From Globomyces pollinis-pini (Eukaryota > Chytridiomycota > Chytridiomycetes > Rhizophydiales > Globomycetaceae), in the NCBI GenBank assembly GCA_025399215.1, contig MU621225.1, positions 1 through 45,742 of the forward strand: a stretch of DNA of 45,742 bases, written 5' to 3'. The notes under the pieces are model-generated. The model made no database searches and was not told the origin of the DNA. It saw nothing but the letters and a program-made list of their open reading frames with translations. The position numbers were made by a program, and so were the translations under genes. Position 1 is the stretch's first letter. The number at the start of each line of letters is the position of its first letter. Shown here in pieces: positions 1 to 10,993 of the stretch.

Positions 1-144
1 ACCCTGTTCGGAAGCAAGTCTGATCGCACCACTTTCATCTGAAGACGGATCCACTCGTTTATCTTGTAATAACATCTGGACTATTTCAGTATGTCTATTT
101 TGTGAAGCTCTTCTGGTAATATAGTCATCATAAACAGTAGTTAC
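1..144 (-). pseudogene. ankyrin-repeat fragment, cut by window edge
   Basis: On the minus strand positions 144 to 1 read as ankyrin repeats of the same style as the complete gene at 19186-20292, with HTEIVQMLLQ followed by RVDPSSDE and then AIRLASEQG. The upstream side is degraded: an in-frame TAG sits directly before the readable part (possibly a splice acceptor TTTAG). Around 270-295 a further ankyrin-like stretch (QNGHM) is followed by a stop. The 3' part lies outside the window. It is either a decayed paralogue or the last exon of a gene whose 5' exons are unrecognisable. I favour a pseudogene. Confidence 0.5.
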
Positions 145-439
145 CTAAACTGTCTCCTTCTCTTTATTAGAAGAAAATTGCTAGTTGCATATACTAACTA
201 AAATTACTTCAATAGATAACCATCCTTTTTTGAGTATCTTTGAAAGATAGCTATCTATCTTGATTGACTACATGTGTCCATTTTGTATGTAGGAACTGTT
301 TCAATTAGTATATCTCATGCAAGAAAGTTCAGGCTATCTCGCTTATTGAAACAAATTTCAATGCTCTTCGAATGCTTCAAATTCATTTTGAACAACATGA
401 TTGTGAGACTTTAAAACCAATCATCAGTAAATCCATTTA
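145..439. other. non-coding stretch with decayed ankyrin sequence
   Basis: There is no convincing reading frame. Scattered ankyrin-like codons remain on the minus strand near 270-295, and a 12-bp palindrome (AGATAGCTATCT) lies at 245-256. The right edge is the 3' end of the MMS2 gene. Confidence 0.4.
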
Positions 440-873
440 TTAAAAAAAGGAACCTTCAGCAGGTTGTGTCATTTTCTTATTAGCTGGATTAGCCATTTCC
501 TTTCGTAATTCTGCCAATACATTTTCTAATGTGTATTGACGTTTCCAATTATCCAATAAATTCAATTTCTCCACTTTACCGGTAGTTTTGTTGACACATG
601 GAAGATTGATTTTAGACAAGAAAGATATTTCTGGTGGTTGATCAGGATATTGTAATCCACATTGGATTTTTAAAGAATAGATTCGGTTTTCATGGACAGT
701 CTAATTTGGTTAGATGAAATGCTTACATGGCCTGGTCCAATTATAGTTCCGTTCCATGATTGCATCAATAGATCTTCTCCATCTGATAAACCGTAGGAAA
801 TTGTACCATCACCTATTCCTTTCTCACCTTTCTCAAGCTCTTCGAGTAACCTAAAGTTTCTGGGAACTTTCAT
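440..873 (-). CDS. MMS2: ubiquitin-conjugating enzyme variant MMS2/UBE2V
   Basis: Two exons (727-873 and 440-700) around a 26-nt intron (701-726) give a 136-residue protein close to yeast Mms2 and human UBE2V. It starts with [18 protein letters not shown], then [29 protein letters not shown] and a C-terminal [11 protein letters not shown]. Like the family it has the UBC fold without an active-site cysteine. Mms2 pairs with Ubc13 to build Lys63-linked ubiquitin chains in error-free post-replication repair. An alternative start at 905 with a 29-nt intron (867-895) would give MATVPRNFR; both starts keep the conserved VPRNFR. An AATAAA motif (436-441) overlaps the stop codon region. The intron is small but has GTAAGC, CTAAC and TTAG signals. 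Confidence 0.95.
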
Positions 874-1033
874 TCAGCGCTGATATAAACGATACCTGTC
901 GCCATGTTGAAGTTTGAAAAACTGGTTTTTCAATTTTTTTCATCTTTGACCAGGAGTCACGTTTGACAAAAATCTATCTCAATCACTCACTATGTTTAGT
1001 AAAAATCAGAAAATTTATTATTTATCGAGTACA

Positions 1034-2939
1034 CTATTGTTGCTGTTGGCCTGGCATAATCACATCATCAATTTTCAAAACCATTTTAACCAATTGTGTG
1101 GCCAGATATAACTGGGAACGCTTGGATACTAATGGATCAAATACATACTGAGTTTTCATGTCTAAATATTATTAGTTTTATCTTTGCATTTACCATTAGT
1201 TCCCTTAATATTGCAGTCCACTCCAAGTCTTGGATTGTTTTCTGTTGTTTGACGAGATTTGACATCAGCTAAAGTTTCAATTGGTGCTAATCCAGAATTT
1301 TCAGCCAATGCCAATGGAATGGCATCCAAAGCACTTGCAAATGCTCTCATTGCATATTGTTCAATACTGGAAATCTATAAATGTTTAGTAAATCAAGGAT
1401 TTACTTCGTCAGCAGCAGCAGAGACAGCTAATGAACAAGTAATTTCAGCAGCACCGCCTCCATAGACGATACGGTTATCACGAACCAGATTACGAACCAC
1501 ACATATAGCATCATGTAAGGAACGTTTAGCTTCATCGATAATCATCTTGTTTCCTCCGCGAATAAATACAGTTACAGCACGAGTATTTGAACATTCTTCA
1601 ATCACCAACATACGATCTTTAGTAGTTCCGAAAGCCACTTCTCGGACAATTCCTGCAGTTCCTAACTTATCTGAACTTAATTCTGCAAATCGAGGAACAA
1701 TACGACCATTGGTAGCAATAGCGATCAACTACAGTACAATTAGCAACAAGAAAAAATACCTCAATTTCAGGTCCTCCAACCCAACGAACAGCTGGAAGTT
1801 GTTGTTGCATCAACAAATGATTAGCTTCATCATCAAATCCCCATTGGCAAATGACTAAATTGGCTCCAGCATCTTTGACTTGTTTGACCATTTCTTCAAA
1901 TTTGTCCTTTTCATATTGTTGCAACTTCTGATACTCTTCCACTGATGCAATATCAAGTTGATGTTTAGTCTTTGGTTTTGGTGGTTCAAATGGGCAGGTA
2001 AGGATAGCGATTTTGGCATCACGCACCTCACGAGGCATTTGAGGGTGAGAAAAGTCTTTATCAACAACAACACCGTAGATAAGTTTGGAATCTTTGAGAG
2101 ATCCACCAACCTTTCCGTCCACTTTGATCAATTCAAAATCAACATCTTTGCGGTCCAAATCTGCAACTGCTAATACAGCATCGACTGCCATTTGGGCAAA
2201 TTGATCATGGCATTTACTGACACTAAAATGTTACTTGATCCGTCGAAAACGTTAATGTCAGAAGTATTGATTCAATAGTGTGGAGTTTGTTGTATCACTT
2301 ACATCTTTGATCCAAGACAAGTTTTAGCAGTTCGCAATAATACTTCCATCTTATCTTTACCAAATTCAATAGTATCGGCGATGGTTTCCAAATGGTCTAC
2401 GGCAACAGAGCAGGCTCTTTCAAATCCGTCTGAGATTCTGATTGGATGGATTCCCTTATCCAATAATTTTTCAGCTTGTTCTAAGAGAGCACCAGCCAAC
2501 ACTAAAGATCAGTCAACTTTCGGGATATTCCATACCAACAACACCAGTGGTACCATCTCCAATTTCGTCATCTTGAGATTTGGATAATTGAACAAGCAAT
2601 TTAGCAATTTGATGTTCAACGTCCATTTGAGCCAAGATAGTAGCTCCGTCATTAGTGACGGTAATATCACCATCAGGAGAGATCAGAATCTTATCCAAAC
2701 CTATGAAATCAGACAAAGATCAGCAAGATACCTCTAGGACCGAGTGATGTTTTCAAAATGGTAGCTACAGCTTTGGCAGCCAAGATATGGGACTAAATAG
2801 TGAGACCCATCGGGCAAACACAAACCTTCTGAGCTTCAAGACCCTTGATCCGTTGCTTTGCTTGATCTCTGAGAATAATGAAAGGACGGCCATATTCATC
2901 TTGGGCATAAACAGCGTTGTTGGGATCGATTCCTTGCAT
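1034..2939 (-). CDS. CCT5: T-complex protein 1 subunit epsilon (CCT5)
   Basis: Eight exons (2826-2939, 2732-2792, 2536-2700, 2303-2501, 1760-2222, 1405-1728, 1194-1374, 1034-1161) encode 544 residues, normal for CCT5. Group II chaperonin motifs are in order: [32 protein letters not shown] (ATP site), [73 protein letters not shown] and a [10 protein letters not shown] tail. The protein is one of eight subunits of the cytosolic TRiC/CCT ring that folds actin and tubulin, the latter needed for a flagellum. Seven introns are 30-34 nt except one of 80 nt (2223-2302). The start [20 protein letters not shown] lacks the longer leader of yeast CCT5, but the first conserved block is intact. Confidence 0.97.
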
Positions 2940-3151
2940 TTTGAAAAGAAAAAACAAAGTGGCGATTCTAGATCAGACAAACACTGAACCTCGGTCTGAT
3001 CTATGAGAGTACATCTGAGGGTAAAATTCTATTTCAATAAGCTATTGTAGCTTACAAGTGAAGTTCCCAGGTGTTTAGTTAAAAAAAAAAACATCGTATC
3101 CATATCGATAGTTTCTTTATTAAAAAGAAATTTAGAAATATACAACTAATC

Positions 3152-4300
3152 CTAGAAGGAAAACTCTTGATCCAAACAATCTGGAATGAACAATTCGTAT
3201 TCGGAATGTTTGCAGCGGAATGAAAATTGAGGTATGTGTCCTCGAACAAATGCAAGCTTAGGGGAATCTGCATATTAATAAAAGCTTCTCATGCTTACAT
3301 TCTCCTGGACCTGGTGTGGGCATTGCTCCTTCTCTTTTGACTTCTTTAAACGTTCCATCTCCATTGTCTACTTTTTTTATTCGAGGAATCTCTTCCTTCA
3401 CTAATCTTGCTCCAAGTGAATATGCTGGTGCTGCATTCTTTATTTTGGATGGGTTCATTGGATTATACGCTGCTGGTCCTGGTGAAATATGCTCTACTTT
3501 GGAAAAGTTAATATCATGGTAGTGTACATTTTAATGGTCTTTGTGGTTTGATGGAATATGCTGCTGCTGCTGGAACGGTCACAATCGGATGCATTCCGAG
3601 TGTTGCATTGATTTCATCTAATGGTCAAATTAATAAAGAGTACACTCTGCTGGACCTGGATTTTCATTTGCTAATAAGGTTAATAATCACTATCGTCATC
3701 TCACCTTTTTCTGTTTGTCGTCTTGGGGAGATACTGTACGCTGGTGCTTTTGGTTCTTTAGATGGGATGTATCGTGGATAATATTTGCCAGGACCTGTTG
3801 CATGTTATTGAGATGTCCATATACCTGGTGTATCTTTTCCAGGTGTATCCCAATCAATTGCAGATGCTTTAGAAGGATCTTTGTATAAGATATTCTTTAT
3901 ATACCTTTCTTCTTGTATCCACCATGCAAAGAGAAAGCTGGACCTTTCGATAAACCAGTTCTGGTAGTTTGAGGAAAGAATTTATTAGGACCAGGAATTT
4001 GTTCTAAATATTAACAAGGAATGTATCAACCATCTCTATCTGATTGTAGTTTTATTCCAAAAGAGTAAGCAGGTGCTCTAATTCCTTTTGTTTTTGCTTG
4101 GAATCCAATTGTACTATAAAACGATTAATAAGAGAGTGAATACGGAGGTAGACTATAAGCAGCAGGGCCAGGACCTGATAGCAATATTAGAGACAAAATA
4201 AATCACCTTTTGCTCTGGCAGCAATGGGAATCTCTGCTTTGGCAGTCAATGATATTTTGCCGTTGAGCTTTGGTAGCTCCCTTTCCTCTACGTTGGGCAT
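3152..4300 (-). CDS. sperm-tail PG-rich repeat protein (ODF3/CIMAP type)
   Basis: Ten exons and nine introns of 26-34 nt give 293 residues, close to the ~254 of vertebrate ODF3. At least five GPGxY-like units are present (GPGPAAY, GPGKYY, GPAEY, GPAAY, GPGEY), alternating with APAYS/PAYSFG/PAYSLG motifs. The N-terminal LPPTIGFQAKTKGIRAPAYS and the C-terminal FSFRCKHSEYELFIP follow the ODF3 family. In animals and algae such proteins line axonemal doublet microtubules. This is direct evidence that the organism builds flagella. The start at 4300 (MPNVEEREL) is the first ATG in frame; GTG-led sequence extends upstream without an ATG. Confidence 0.9.
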
Positions 4301-4517
4301 CTGAAGATCTAAAAACAATGGAAAGTTGCAAATCAAGACTTTGTCGTGGAGACTTATCTCGTCATCTATTGCCACTTTTTTGGCATTGTTGCTGTATCTA
4401 TACGACCAAATAAACTACCATTAAACTGACCTTGACTATCGTTGTTTGTGCCAGATTCATTGTATTGATTGAAGTTGGAAACAAAATGTCACTGAAATAC
4501 GACCACAAATCACGATT

Positions 4518-4766
4518 TTATAAATCACTGACCATTGTAACTAAATTATCATATGCGTCTAGTTGATATCTGACTTCATTCAAATACTCGTAGTTATCAA
4601 GTTTAGAACTGACACCACACTCACTACATTTCAATATGCGATACAAATTGTATATAAATATCTGGTTTGAATGATACAAACCAACATAAAAACGCCAGCT
4701 AAACAAATATAAAATGGCCACTAAACAGAATAGAATTGAATGGTAGTAAAAATTTGTCTTTTTCAT
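4518..4766 (-). CDS. small membrane-anchored hypothetical protein
   Basis: This is an open frame of 82 codons on the minus strand, starting MKKTNFYYHSILF. It has one clear hydrophobic segment (about residues 10-31), a CSEC pair and an acidic C-terminal part. The start codon lies only 5 bp from the divergent RPP21 start. An intron (GTGATT to TTTCAG) could replace the last residues with a different short tail. No family was recognised. It could be a chance open frame in the RPP21 promoter. Confidence 0.3.
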   Translation of the reverse strand: MKKTNFYYHSILFCLVAILYLFSWRFYVGLYHSNQIFIYNLYRILKCSECGVSSKLDNYEYLNEVRYQLDAYDNLVTMVSDL

Positions 4767-4771
4767 ATTGG

Positions 4772-5182
4772 ATGGGAAAGAAGAAAGATGGTGGAATCCC
4801 AAATAAAGATATCTACGATAGGATGAACTTTCTATACCAAGCTGCAACTCTCTACTCACAAAATCCACTTAAAAAATACTCTCACCATTTATCCTCACAA
4901 TTGAAATCAGTTTCTAAAAAATTGGTTATTCGAATGTAATCAGGTTCATAATTAACAACAGGGATCCAAGCATTAAACGTACAATTTGTAAAAAATGTGA
5001 TGGAGTACTGATTCCTGGTAAGACTTGTGAACTTGATGTCAATGGTATTGGTAGTAACATTAATTTTATTTATAGAATTCCTTGTTAATGTTGTATGCAA
5101 TGTTTGTCAACATTCTAAAAGATTCCCTATTCCAAGGTTATTGGAGAAAGAATTAACTGTGGATAAGCAACCTACAGAATGA
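4772..5182 (+). CDS. RPP21: RNase P/MRP subunit RPP21 (Rpr2 family)
   Basis: Three exons (4772-4935, 4962-5044, 5076-5182) with introns of 26 and 31 nt encode 117 residues. The family signature is clear: DRMNFLYQAATLY, then SVSKKLVIRMDPSIKRTICK with the zinc-binding pair CKKC, LIPGKTC, and a second pair CNVC followed by QHSKRFP. Rpp21/Rpr2 is a protein subunit of nuclear RNase P, which matures tRNA 5' ends. An in-frame ATG at 4736 would add 12 residues; 4772 (MGKKKDGG) is the more likely start. The frame was confirmed by the two zinc-ribbon cysteine pairs falling in one spliced frame. Confidence 0.92.
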
Positions 5183-5243
5183 ATATATATATATTACAAA
5201 ACAAATATTTTATTAGAAAAGAAAACAGGATATTGCCCAACTT

Positions 5244-6250
5244 TTATTCAACTTTTGATTGCGCAACAGAGGGTTTGGTAATTGGCTGGGTTTTGGGATT
5301 ATTTCTTGAATCTTCTCTTGCCTCAGCAATCGTCATTTTGGTTGCAAAAATCAAGATAATCAAAATAGTCCCACTCAAGTGCCTTGCAATAGTTCCTAGA
5401 AACGTTGAGAACTAAAAAAATAATTACCTGCTTGTGTCAACCACAACAAACTAGCGCGTACTGGTTGCCCAGTGACATTGAAGGATTGAAGATAAAAAAA
5501 TAAAGCTTCAATGATACCGAGAGGTAAAAGTATCAACATACGAAAAATCGATTCTGTGTAGAGAACTTGAAAGACTGCATCCTAAAGCAAGATGAGATAT
5601 AATAAGTTTACTTTGACCATGTTTCTATATTCAAGACATTTATAAGCAAGACAGCACAACATGGCAAATTCACCTGCCAGATTATTCACCACAATCAAGG
5701 TGTCCAAGAGAACTCCATCCGAGACCCAACACGTACCCAACCGACAACTATTTCGGCACAACCGAAGAACTACCCCGAGAACCAAAAAGAAAGCAACGAG
5801 AACGGTGGGAATGAGTTTTCCTTTTGGACTGACATAAAATGCTCTTGCGCGATGGTAACTTGATATCGTATTCACATGGTCAAACACTGTCCAACCTTCA
5901 ATCAGAATACTATTAAATCATCATTCTTACCTATTTCTAACCCAATGATAATCAGTTTGTTTAATGCATCAGAATATTGATCAGTATAGTCAGCAGCCAA
6001 ATCTAAAGGGATAAATTAGTAACCAAACATTACAAAACATCAAAACGTTAATACTTTTCAAAACAACTAGAATGAAAACCAATAGAACTGCCTCATTCTT
6101 CTTCACTAACCGAAAAGCCATTGAAGTAATGAACAAATCGATAAGGTCAATTGAGGAATGAAATTGTCCCCAACCACTTGATATTGAGATGATGAATTCT
6201 CGTGCTCCTCCATCAGTTGCATGTATTTTTCTATCAAATAGATGATTCAT
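5244..6250 (-). CDS. multi-pass membrane protein of unknown family
   Basis: Five exons and four introns (32-52 nt) give 283 residues with an uninterrupted frame. About four to five hydrophobic segments can be seen: LLVFILVVL, LIPTVLVAFFLVLGVVL, an AMLCC-rich segment, MLILLPLGIIEALFFYL and TILIILIFAT. The N-terminal part contains GWGQFHSSIDLIDLF and the tail is hydrophilic (EDSRNNPKTQ). Consistent splice phases support a real gene. I do not recognise the family. The organelle cannot be told from sequence; there is no obvious signal peptide before the first helix. It lies tail-to-tail with RPP21, with 61 bp between the stops. Confidence 0.7.
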
Positions 6251-6464
6251 GGTGAAATAAGGTCGCGTCAAGAATTATGAAAAATAGAGGATAATAGTTT
6301 TGATTTTGAAAAGCATTCATGTCTTACTAGACTTTGAAATATATAATAGTGGATGTGGGAAGGATTACACCTATACCAACCCAGTCTTCTCATGTGTTCA
6401 TAAGACATAAAGAATAAATCCGAGTTCAATGATTAATGTATTTAAATCAAGCAAATATAATTTT

Positions 6465-8052
6465 TTACTCTGGTATAGCCTTCCTTTTCAAATTAGTTCT
6501 AAACGCAACATCAGCAGGTAATCTGAACGAAATACACATCATTTCTTTACGAGGAGCTACATTACGTACATTATGAACAGTAATAAGATGATCTCCCAAT
6601 TTGGTGTCAAGAATAGTTTCAGTTCTAGTAATAACATCTTCCACCACATTTTCGGCTTTTGAAAAACAGTGACAATGAATAATTGGTAACTGTTCGGGTT
6701 TGATTATATCTTTTTTATCTTCATATAAACCGATAAAGGAATCTATGTTTAGTTTCAGTTTTGGGTGTGTACCTAGGAATTCTAAGCCGGTTGCTGGTAG
6801 GTTCATGATAAAGTGATTGATTTTTAAATTTTCCATGTCTATCGGTAGTTCAGATTCAGTGTCAATCTATAAAAAACATTAAATAAAAATGATCAAATAC
6901 AGTGTCAGAAGATCTCAACGTCCGTATCAATTCTTTCTTGGTAGTACCAAACTTATCCCAAGTATCTTTCACAATCAGCAATTCCAAACTTTGTTTAATG
7001 AACGATCTGCCATCTAAATTAAATGATGCTACCCGATCACCCACACGATTTAAATGGATATTATCATTCAAATATTCAAATGATGATGGATTTAAATCAT
7101 TTGCAAACACAAAGCATTGTGAATGTTTGGCAGCTGGGATTGCAAAAGGACCTACACCAGCAAATACATCAAATATAATATCTCCTTTCTTAAAGGTATC
7201 TACCAATCTTTGATGTTCAGTTTGTAACCTAGAATTCCAATAAACTTTTGCAAAATCGAATTTAAATCTACAACCACTTTCTTTCTATTCAATCAGTAAG
7301 TCATTCAAGTAGAGACAGTTGAGATGGGGTGATAGATCCATGTGTGATATACCTTACCAACTGTGCTATGGTGTCATCTTTTCCAGCCAACAATTCCATG
7401 GAAAAGAATCGAAATGTATGATCTATTGTATCTGTTTTGTTCACAACCGTTTCAATGTGTTTGGATTTATCTAAAATCACTTGTCCAATTAATTTCTTGT
7501 ATGGTTCATATCCATCTCGTAAATTCAAATGTGCTAATATTCATTTTAATGATTGATTACCAATATGACCTATTGTTGCAAATGAACCTATGATATCAAG
7601 TTCATTGGGTAACACTGCACGTAGTATTTGCTCTGAAATAAGTTGACATTTTTAGTACCTGTTGACCAATAATTGTAATCTAAATTCAATGTATGTGTGG
7701 TGATTGTTGCACCGACTCTGGTAGCGAATAATTTTAAAGGTGTTGGTAATGCATCTAAATTATCATGGTTCACATCTGGATTTAATAATAATAATCGTTT
7801 CTGTTTGAAATTTTCAATGGTTGGAGGTGCTGGAATGATACTGGGTGCTCTTGGAATATTTAAAATGCCTTCGCCCTTCAAAGTCGTCATAGCTTCCCTA
7901 CAAGCTGAAGATGGTACAATCAAAGCGCCAATTATTTTGTTTAGTTTAAATAATTCTCGGTTTAATGTAGTTATTCCTTTATGTAACGTTGGTGGATTCA
8001 CACTCATCAGAACAAAAAAGAAAAAAACTGTTTGGTGAATTGGTTTTGTCAT
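6465..8052 (-). CDS. TRM5: tRNA (guanine-37-N1)-methyltransferase TRM5
   Basis: Five exons with introns 7633-7658, 7534-7560, 7285-7357 and 6867-6900 encode 475 residues. Family blocks in order: TLNLDYNYWST, HIAHLNLRDGYEPYKKLIGQ, VVNKTDTIDHTFRFF, CRFKFDFAKVYWNSRLQTEH, the SAM-binding DVFAGVGPFAIPAAK, ANDLNPSSFEYL, the HFIMNLPA block and VRNVAPRKEMMC. The enzyme makes m1G37 next to the anticodon and prevents frameshifting, in both cytosol and mitochondria in yeast. A second in-frame ATG at 8007 (MSVNPPTLHKG) aligns with the internal cytosolic start of yeast Trm5. The first 15 residues, hydrophobic and weakly basic, may be an optional leader. Confidence 0.95.
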
Positions 8053-8131
8053 AGATGTTGGTTGATAACAACCAAACCATACTTGAATCTTGATGAATTA
8101 TATTCAAATATCTATTTAAATCAAACAAAAA

Positions 8132-9593
8132 TTAAAAATTTTCTAATCTATTGGTAGGAACAGACAGCACTATACGATCCTTGAACCAAAATCGATCCAA
8201 ATCCCGTTTAGTAATAAATCCACAATTAGATAAAAAGTCAACTGTTTTAATTGATTTCCCAGTTTGAATTGATATTAAAAAAGTGGGTAAATAGACTTGA
8301 AATGTATCAGATTGTACACCCATTAATAAATAATTTAGAAATGAAATGATAAAGGTATCCACAAATCGATTACACGATGCTCCGTTCGGACCCTCCTCCT
8401 TAATTTTACCATCTACACATTGACAAGATAATCCAAGTGTTTTTAAATGAATCCATGGTGGATGATTCATGAATACTTGCAAATGAGAATCATTTGTTTG
8501 ACCTATACTTTTAATTGTAGATCATTTACATGGAAAATACATTTCGGTCATATCAGTTGCCAGAGTCACCAAATCTTCCAATATTGGAAATGGCACCATC
8601 AGGGTATGTCCAGAAATGTCTAGTTTTTTCAAAGATTCACATTTCTTTGATATGTATGTTAATCCTTGAACAAATGGCTGCTCTTCCCAAGCCAACATAT
8701 TACGACCACTAGAAGGTGTGACAACCAATTCAGTCAAAGCTGTACCTCCTTTGTCGCATATTAAAAACCATGTGCTGGCTGTCAAGTTTGTTAAACACTT
8801 TGGTAAGCGAATGGAAACTAATTGATTGGAAGGTGTGGATCGTAATAATTCCATTACCAAATGTTCCGGCAATTTCGCGCAAGTGGAATATAATCGTAAA
8901 TGTGTCAATTTAGGGAAATTGACCAGTGAAGGGACGTAAACATAATCGTTTGGAAGATCTTCAAAAGATAAATCACCAATCGAAAGAGACAAAAGTTTTA
9001 AATGCGCACTGCATAAAACAATAATATCTCTGACTAAATCCCAAGATTGTAGGGGTGTGTCATTATCAAATACAATGTGAGAAATCGTCAACATTTCCAC
9101 CAATGAAATGTAATCAATTAGTGTATTACGTTTTCCATCGGAAGTCAATATTGATTTCTGAATTGTGGTATGAAAAGATTTCAATCGATGACCAGATAAT
9201 TGCGTAAACGTGATATGCTTATATAATACTTTGATTCCATCAGTATACCATTGCCTGTAACGGAATTAGTATTTAATATTTTACCAAGAAGCTTGCAAGC
9301 ATGTTAATAGGTCTGAAGGAGACAGATGCTTTAGAATAAATGGTAATATTTTGATATCAAAATCTTTCACTAAGAATTAACGTAACTGGATGAATACCAG
9401 GAGCCAATTCCAATTTTTTGAATGATTTTTGTTTTTTGATTGTCAATGGTTCCGCATTAAAAGTTTCTTTTTCATAAATGGTGTGAGGTAAATTCAAGGA
9501 ATCATTTGATAACGAAATATCAAACATAGCTGAACTTGTATCTGATTCTGTTTGAAAAGAATTTATAGTTTTTAAATTTTGATTAACATCCAT
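8132..9593 (-). CDS. F-box/leucine-rich-repeat protein
   Basis: Four exons with introns of 28, 30 and 27 nt give 458 residues. A serine-rich N-terminal region of about 70 residues is followed by an F-box-like segment (ILPFILKHLSPSDLLTCLQA, then WYTDGIKVLYKHITF). A long set of degenerate leucine-rich repeats follows (FPKLTHLRLYS, LVSIRLPKCL, LKKLDISGHT, LKTLGLSCQC). Such proteins usually act as substrate adaptors of SCF ubiquitin ligases through Skp1; here this is inferred from architecture only. The target is unknown. The spliced length being a multiple of three and the F-box crossing two splice sites support the model. Confidence 0.72.
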
Positions 9594-9964
9594 CCGATAC
9601 TAAAATGGTAAAGATTTTTAGATTGTGATTTAGATGGTGAAAGTTTTGTAAATTTTCTTTAGTCACCATAACCATCCATCGCATTCATTGTGTGACGAGA
9701 CAGAAGAACAATAGCGAGATCAACAGATTTTTGTAGCTGCGAATTCATTTTTTTTTCTGAACTACCAAACGAAGTAGTGAAACGTGTAACCTCAAAGCGT
9801 AGTAGACAATGAAACGAACGCATGGTCAATGTCCATACAGTTATGAGTCGGGACACGACAAAAAGTATTAAAATGTCAAAGACTATTTTGATTTCTTCAA
9901 CTGTTGTGGTCAAATTCCTGTGTCTTGACCAAGTTATACTCTAACAACTCTTTTCTGATCTATA
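9594..9964. promoter_or_regulatory. divergent intergenic region
   Basis: These 371 bp separate the start codons of the minus-strand F-box/LRR gene and the plus-strand zinc-finger gene, so they must hold both promoters. An open frame on the minus strand (9659-9913) begins with TTG, has no early ATG and no recognisable motif; I do not count it as a gene. Confidence 0.5.
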
Positions 9965-10366
9965 ATGTCCTATTTACGTAAACAATGTCCTTCTTGTCCA
10001 CTGTCTTTTTCAAGGCAGGAACATCTGGTTAGACATTCAATGGTACATCTGGGTATTAAACCTTTTACCTGCCCCAGCTGTAAAAAATCATTCTCCAGAT
10101 TAGATGCCCTGCAACGTCATCAGCGACTGCATCCAAATCATATGGATCAAAATAAGGTTCCTCCTCCTCAACCTTTCACAAAGTTCACTGTCTATACTCC
10201 TAATCAAATGGCTAAATCTATGAAATCTCATTCGATCACCAAAATTCATTCGTTAACCAAGGTTCATCCTATCACCAAAGTTCACAACTATCAACCTGAG
10301 ATGTTACAACCACAGCGAAAACCCAAGATAATCTCAAAAATGTCTTTATGTAATTTAGTTAATTGA
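9965..10366 (+). CDS. C2H2 zinc-finger protein, paralogue 1
   Basis: This is an intronless gene for 133 residues. Two C2H2 fingers sit at the N-terminus: C8, C11, H24, H28 and C36, C39, H52, H56, joined by a near-canonical linker (LGIKP). The second finger contains FSRLDALQRH, typical of fungal DNA-binding fingers. The rest is basic and low in complexity, with repeated ITKVH/LTKVH units around residues 88-106. The last residues, MSLCNLVN, recur almost unchanged at the end of the next gene. It is probably a sequence-specific transcription factor; the target is unknown. The two fingers alone would contact only about 6 bp, so dimerisation or a partner is likely. Confidence 0.85.
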   Translation: MSYLRKQCPSCPLSFSRQEHLVRHSMVHLGIKPFTCPSCKKSFSRLDALQRHQRLHPNHMDQNKVPPPQPFTKFTVYTPNQMAKSMKSHSITKIHSLTKVHPITKVHNYQPEMLQPQRKPKIISKMSLCNLVN

Positions 10367-10993
10367 TTTGTAAATGGAGTCTTGAAAATAAACCAATCGA
10401 AATTTTAATATCTTTGTATAATTCTTATTGTGAGTATATGTTTAACGTATTGCATTGAAATACTTCAAATGAAATTCCATAATTACATTCATCAATGGTG
10501 TGGATGTGGGGGGGACCGATGATCAAGATGATGATGATCTAAGAGAGATGAAGAAACACACCAACAATCATCAAGAAACCGACACAAAACACCAGAACCC
10601 AAAAGCAAATCAAATCACTAAAATGAAAAACTCAATGAACTCCCCACCCCCACATTCAAGTAGGATTTAATTCAACGATTTGTTCATACCAACCGTAATT
10701 GATGAATCTCACATGATGTGCAGCCTTAAAGAACCGTTTTTCCATATGGGTGTTACAACAGATTGAAACAACCACGCAAAATTCAACTTGGAATCATTAC
10801 CACAGTACAAGCCTTACCAAATCAACAACAGAAACTACAACTAGTCCATTCTATAACAACAGAAAAATACTTTAATCACATTCAACGGACTCAAACCTGG
10901 AAACATTACAATCAGTCTCCCACACAGGCCCCGGACTTTTTTCAATGCCACATCTAAAAACAGTCTGCCCACAAATCAGCCAAACTTTACCAA
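10367..10993. other. intergenic region between the zinc-finger paralogues
   Basis: This is non-coding DNA with a G-run (GTGGGGGGGACC) near 10505, AC-rich stretches and CCCCACCCCC near 10645. The open frame at 10763-10957 has no recognisable content. This region presumably holds the promoter of paralogue 2. Confidence 0.4.

Noticed and set aside
4301..4375. N-terminal extension of the ODF3-like protein
   Set aside because: The frame is open but starts with GTG and has no family resemblance; ATG 4300 is used.
5179..5415. plus-strand open frame with hydrophobic content
   Set aside because: It is antisense to the last exon of the spliced membrane-protein gene at 5244-6250, which explains its hydrophobicity.
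9659..9913. minus-strand open frame of 84 codons between the F-box and zinc-finger genes
   Set aside because: It begins with TTG, has no early ATG, shows no motif and lies in a region that must hold two promoters.
10763..10957. plus-strand open frame between the zinc-finger paralogues
   Set aside because: Low-complexity Q/K-rich content, no motif; more likely leader sequence of the second paralogue.
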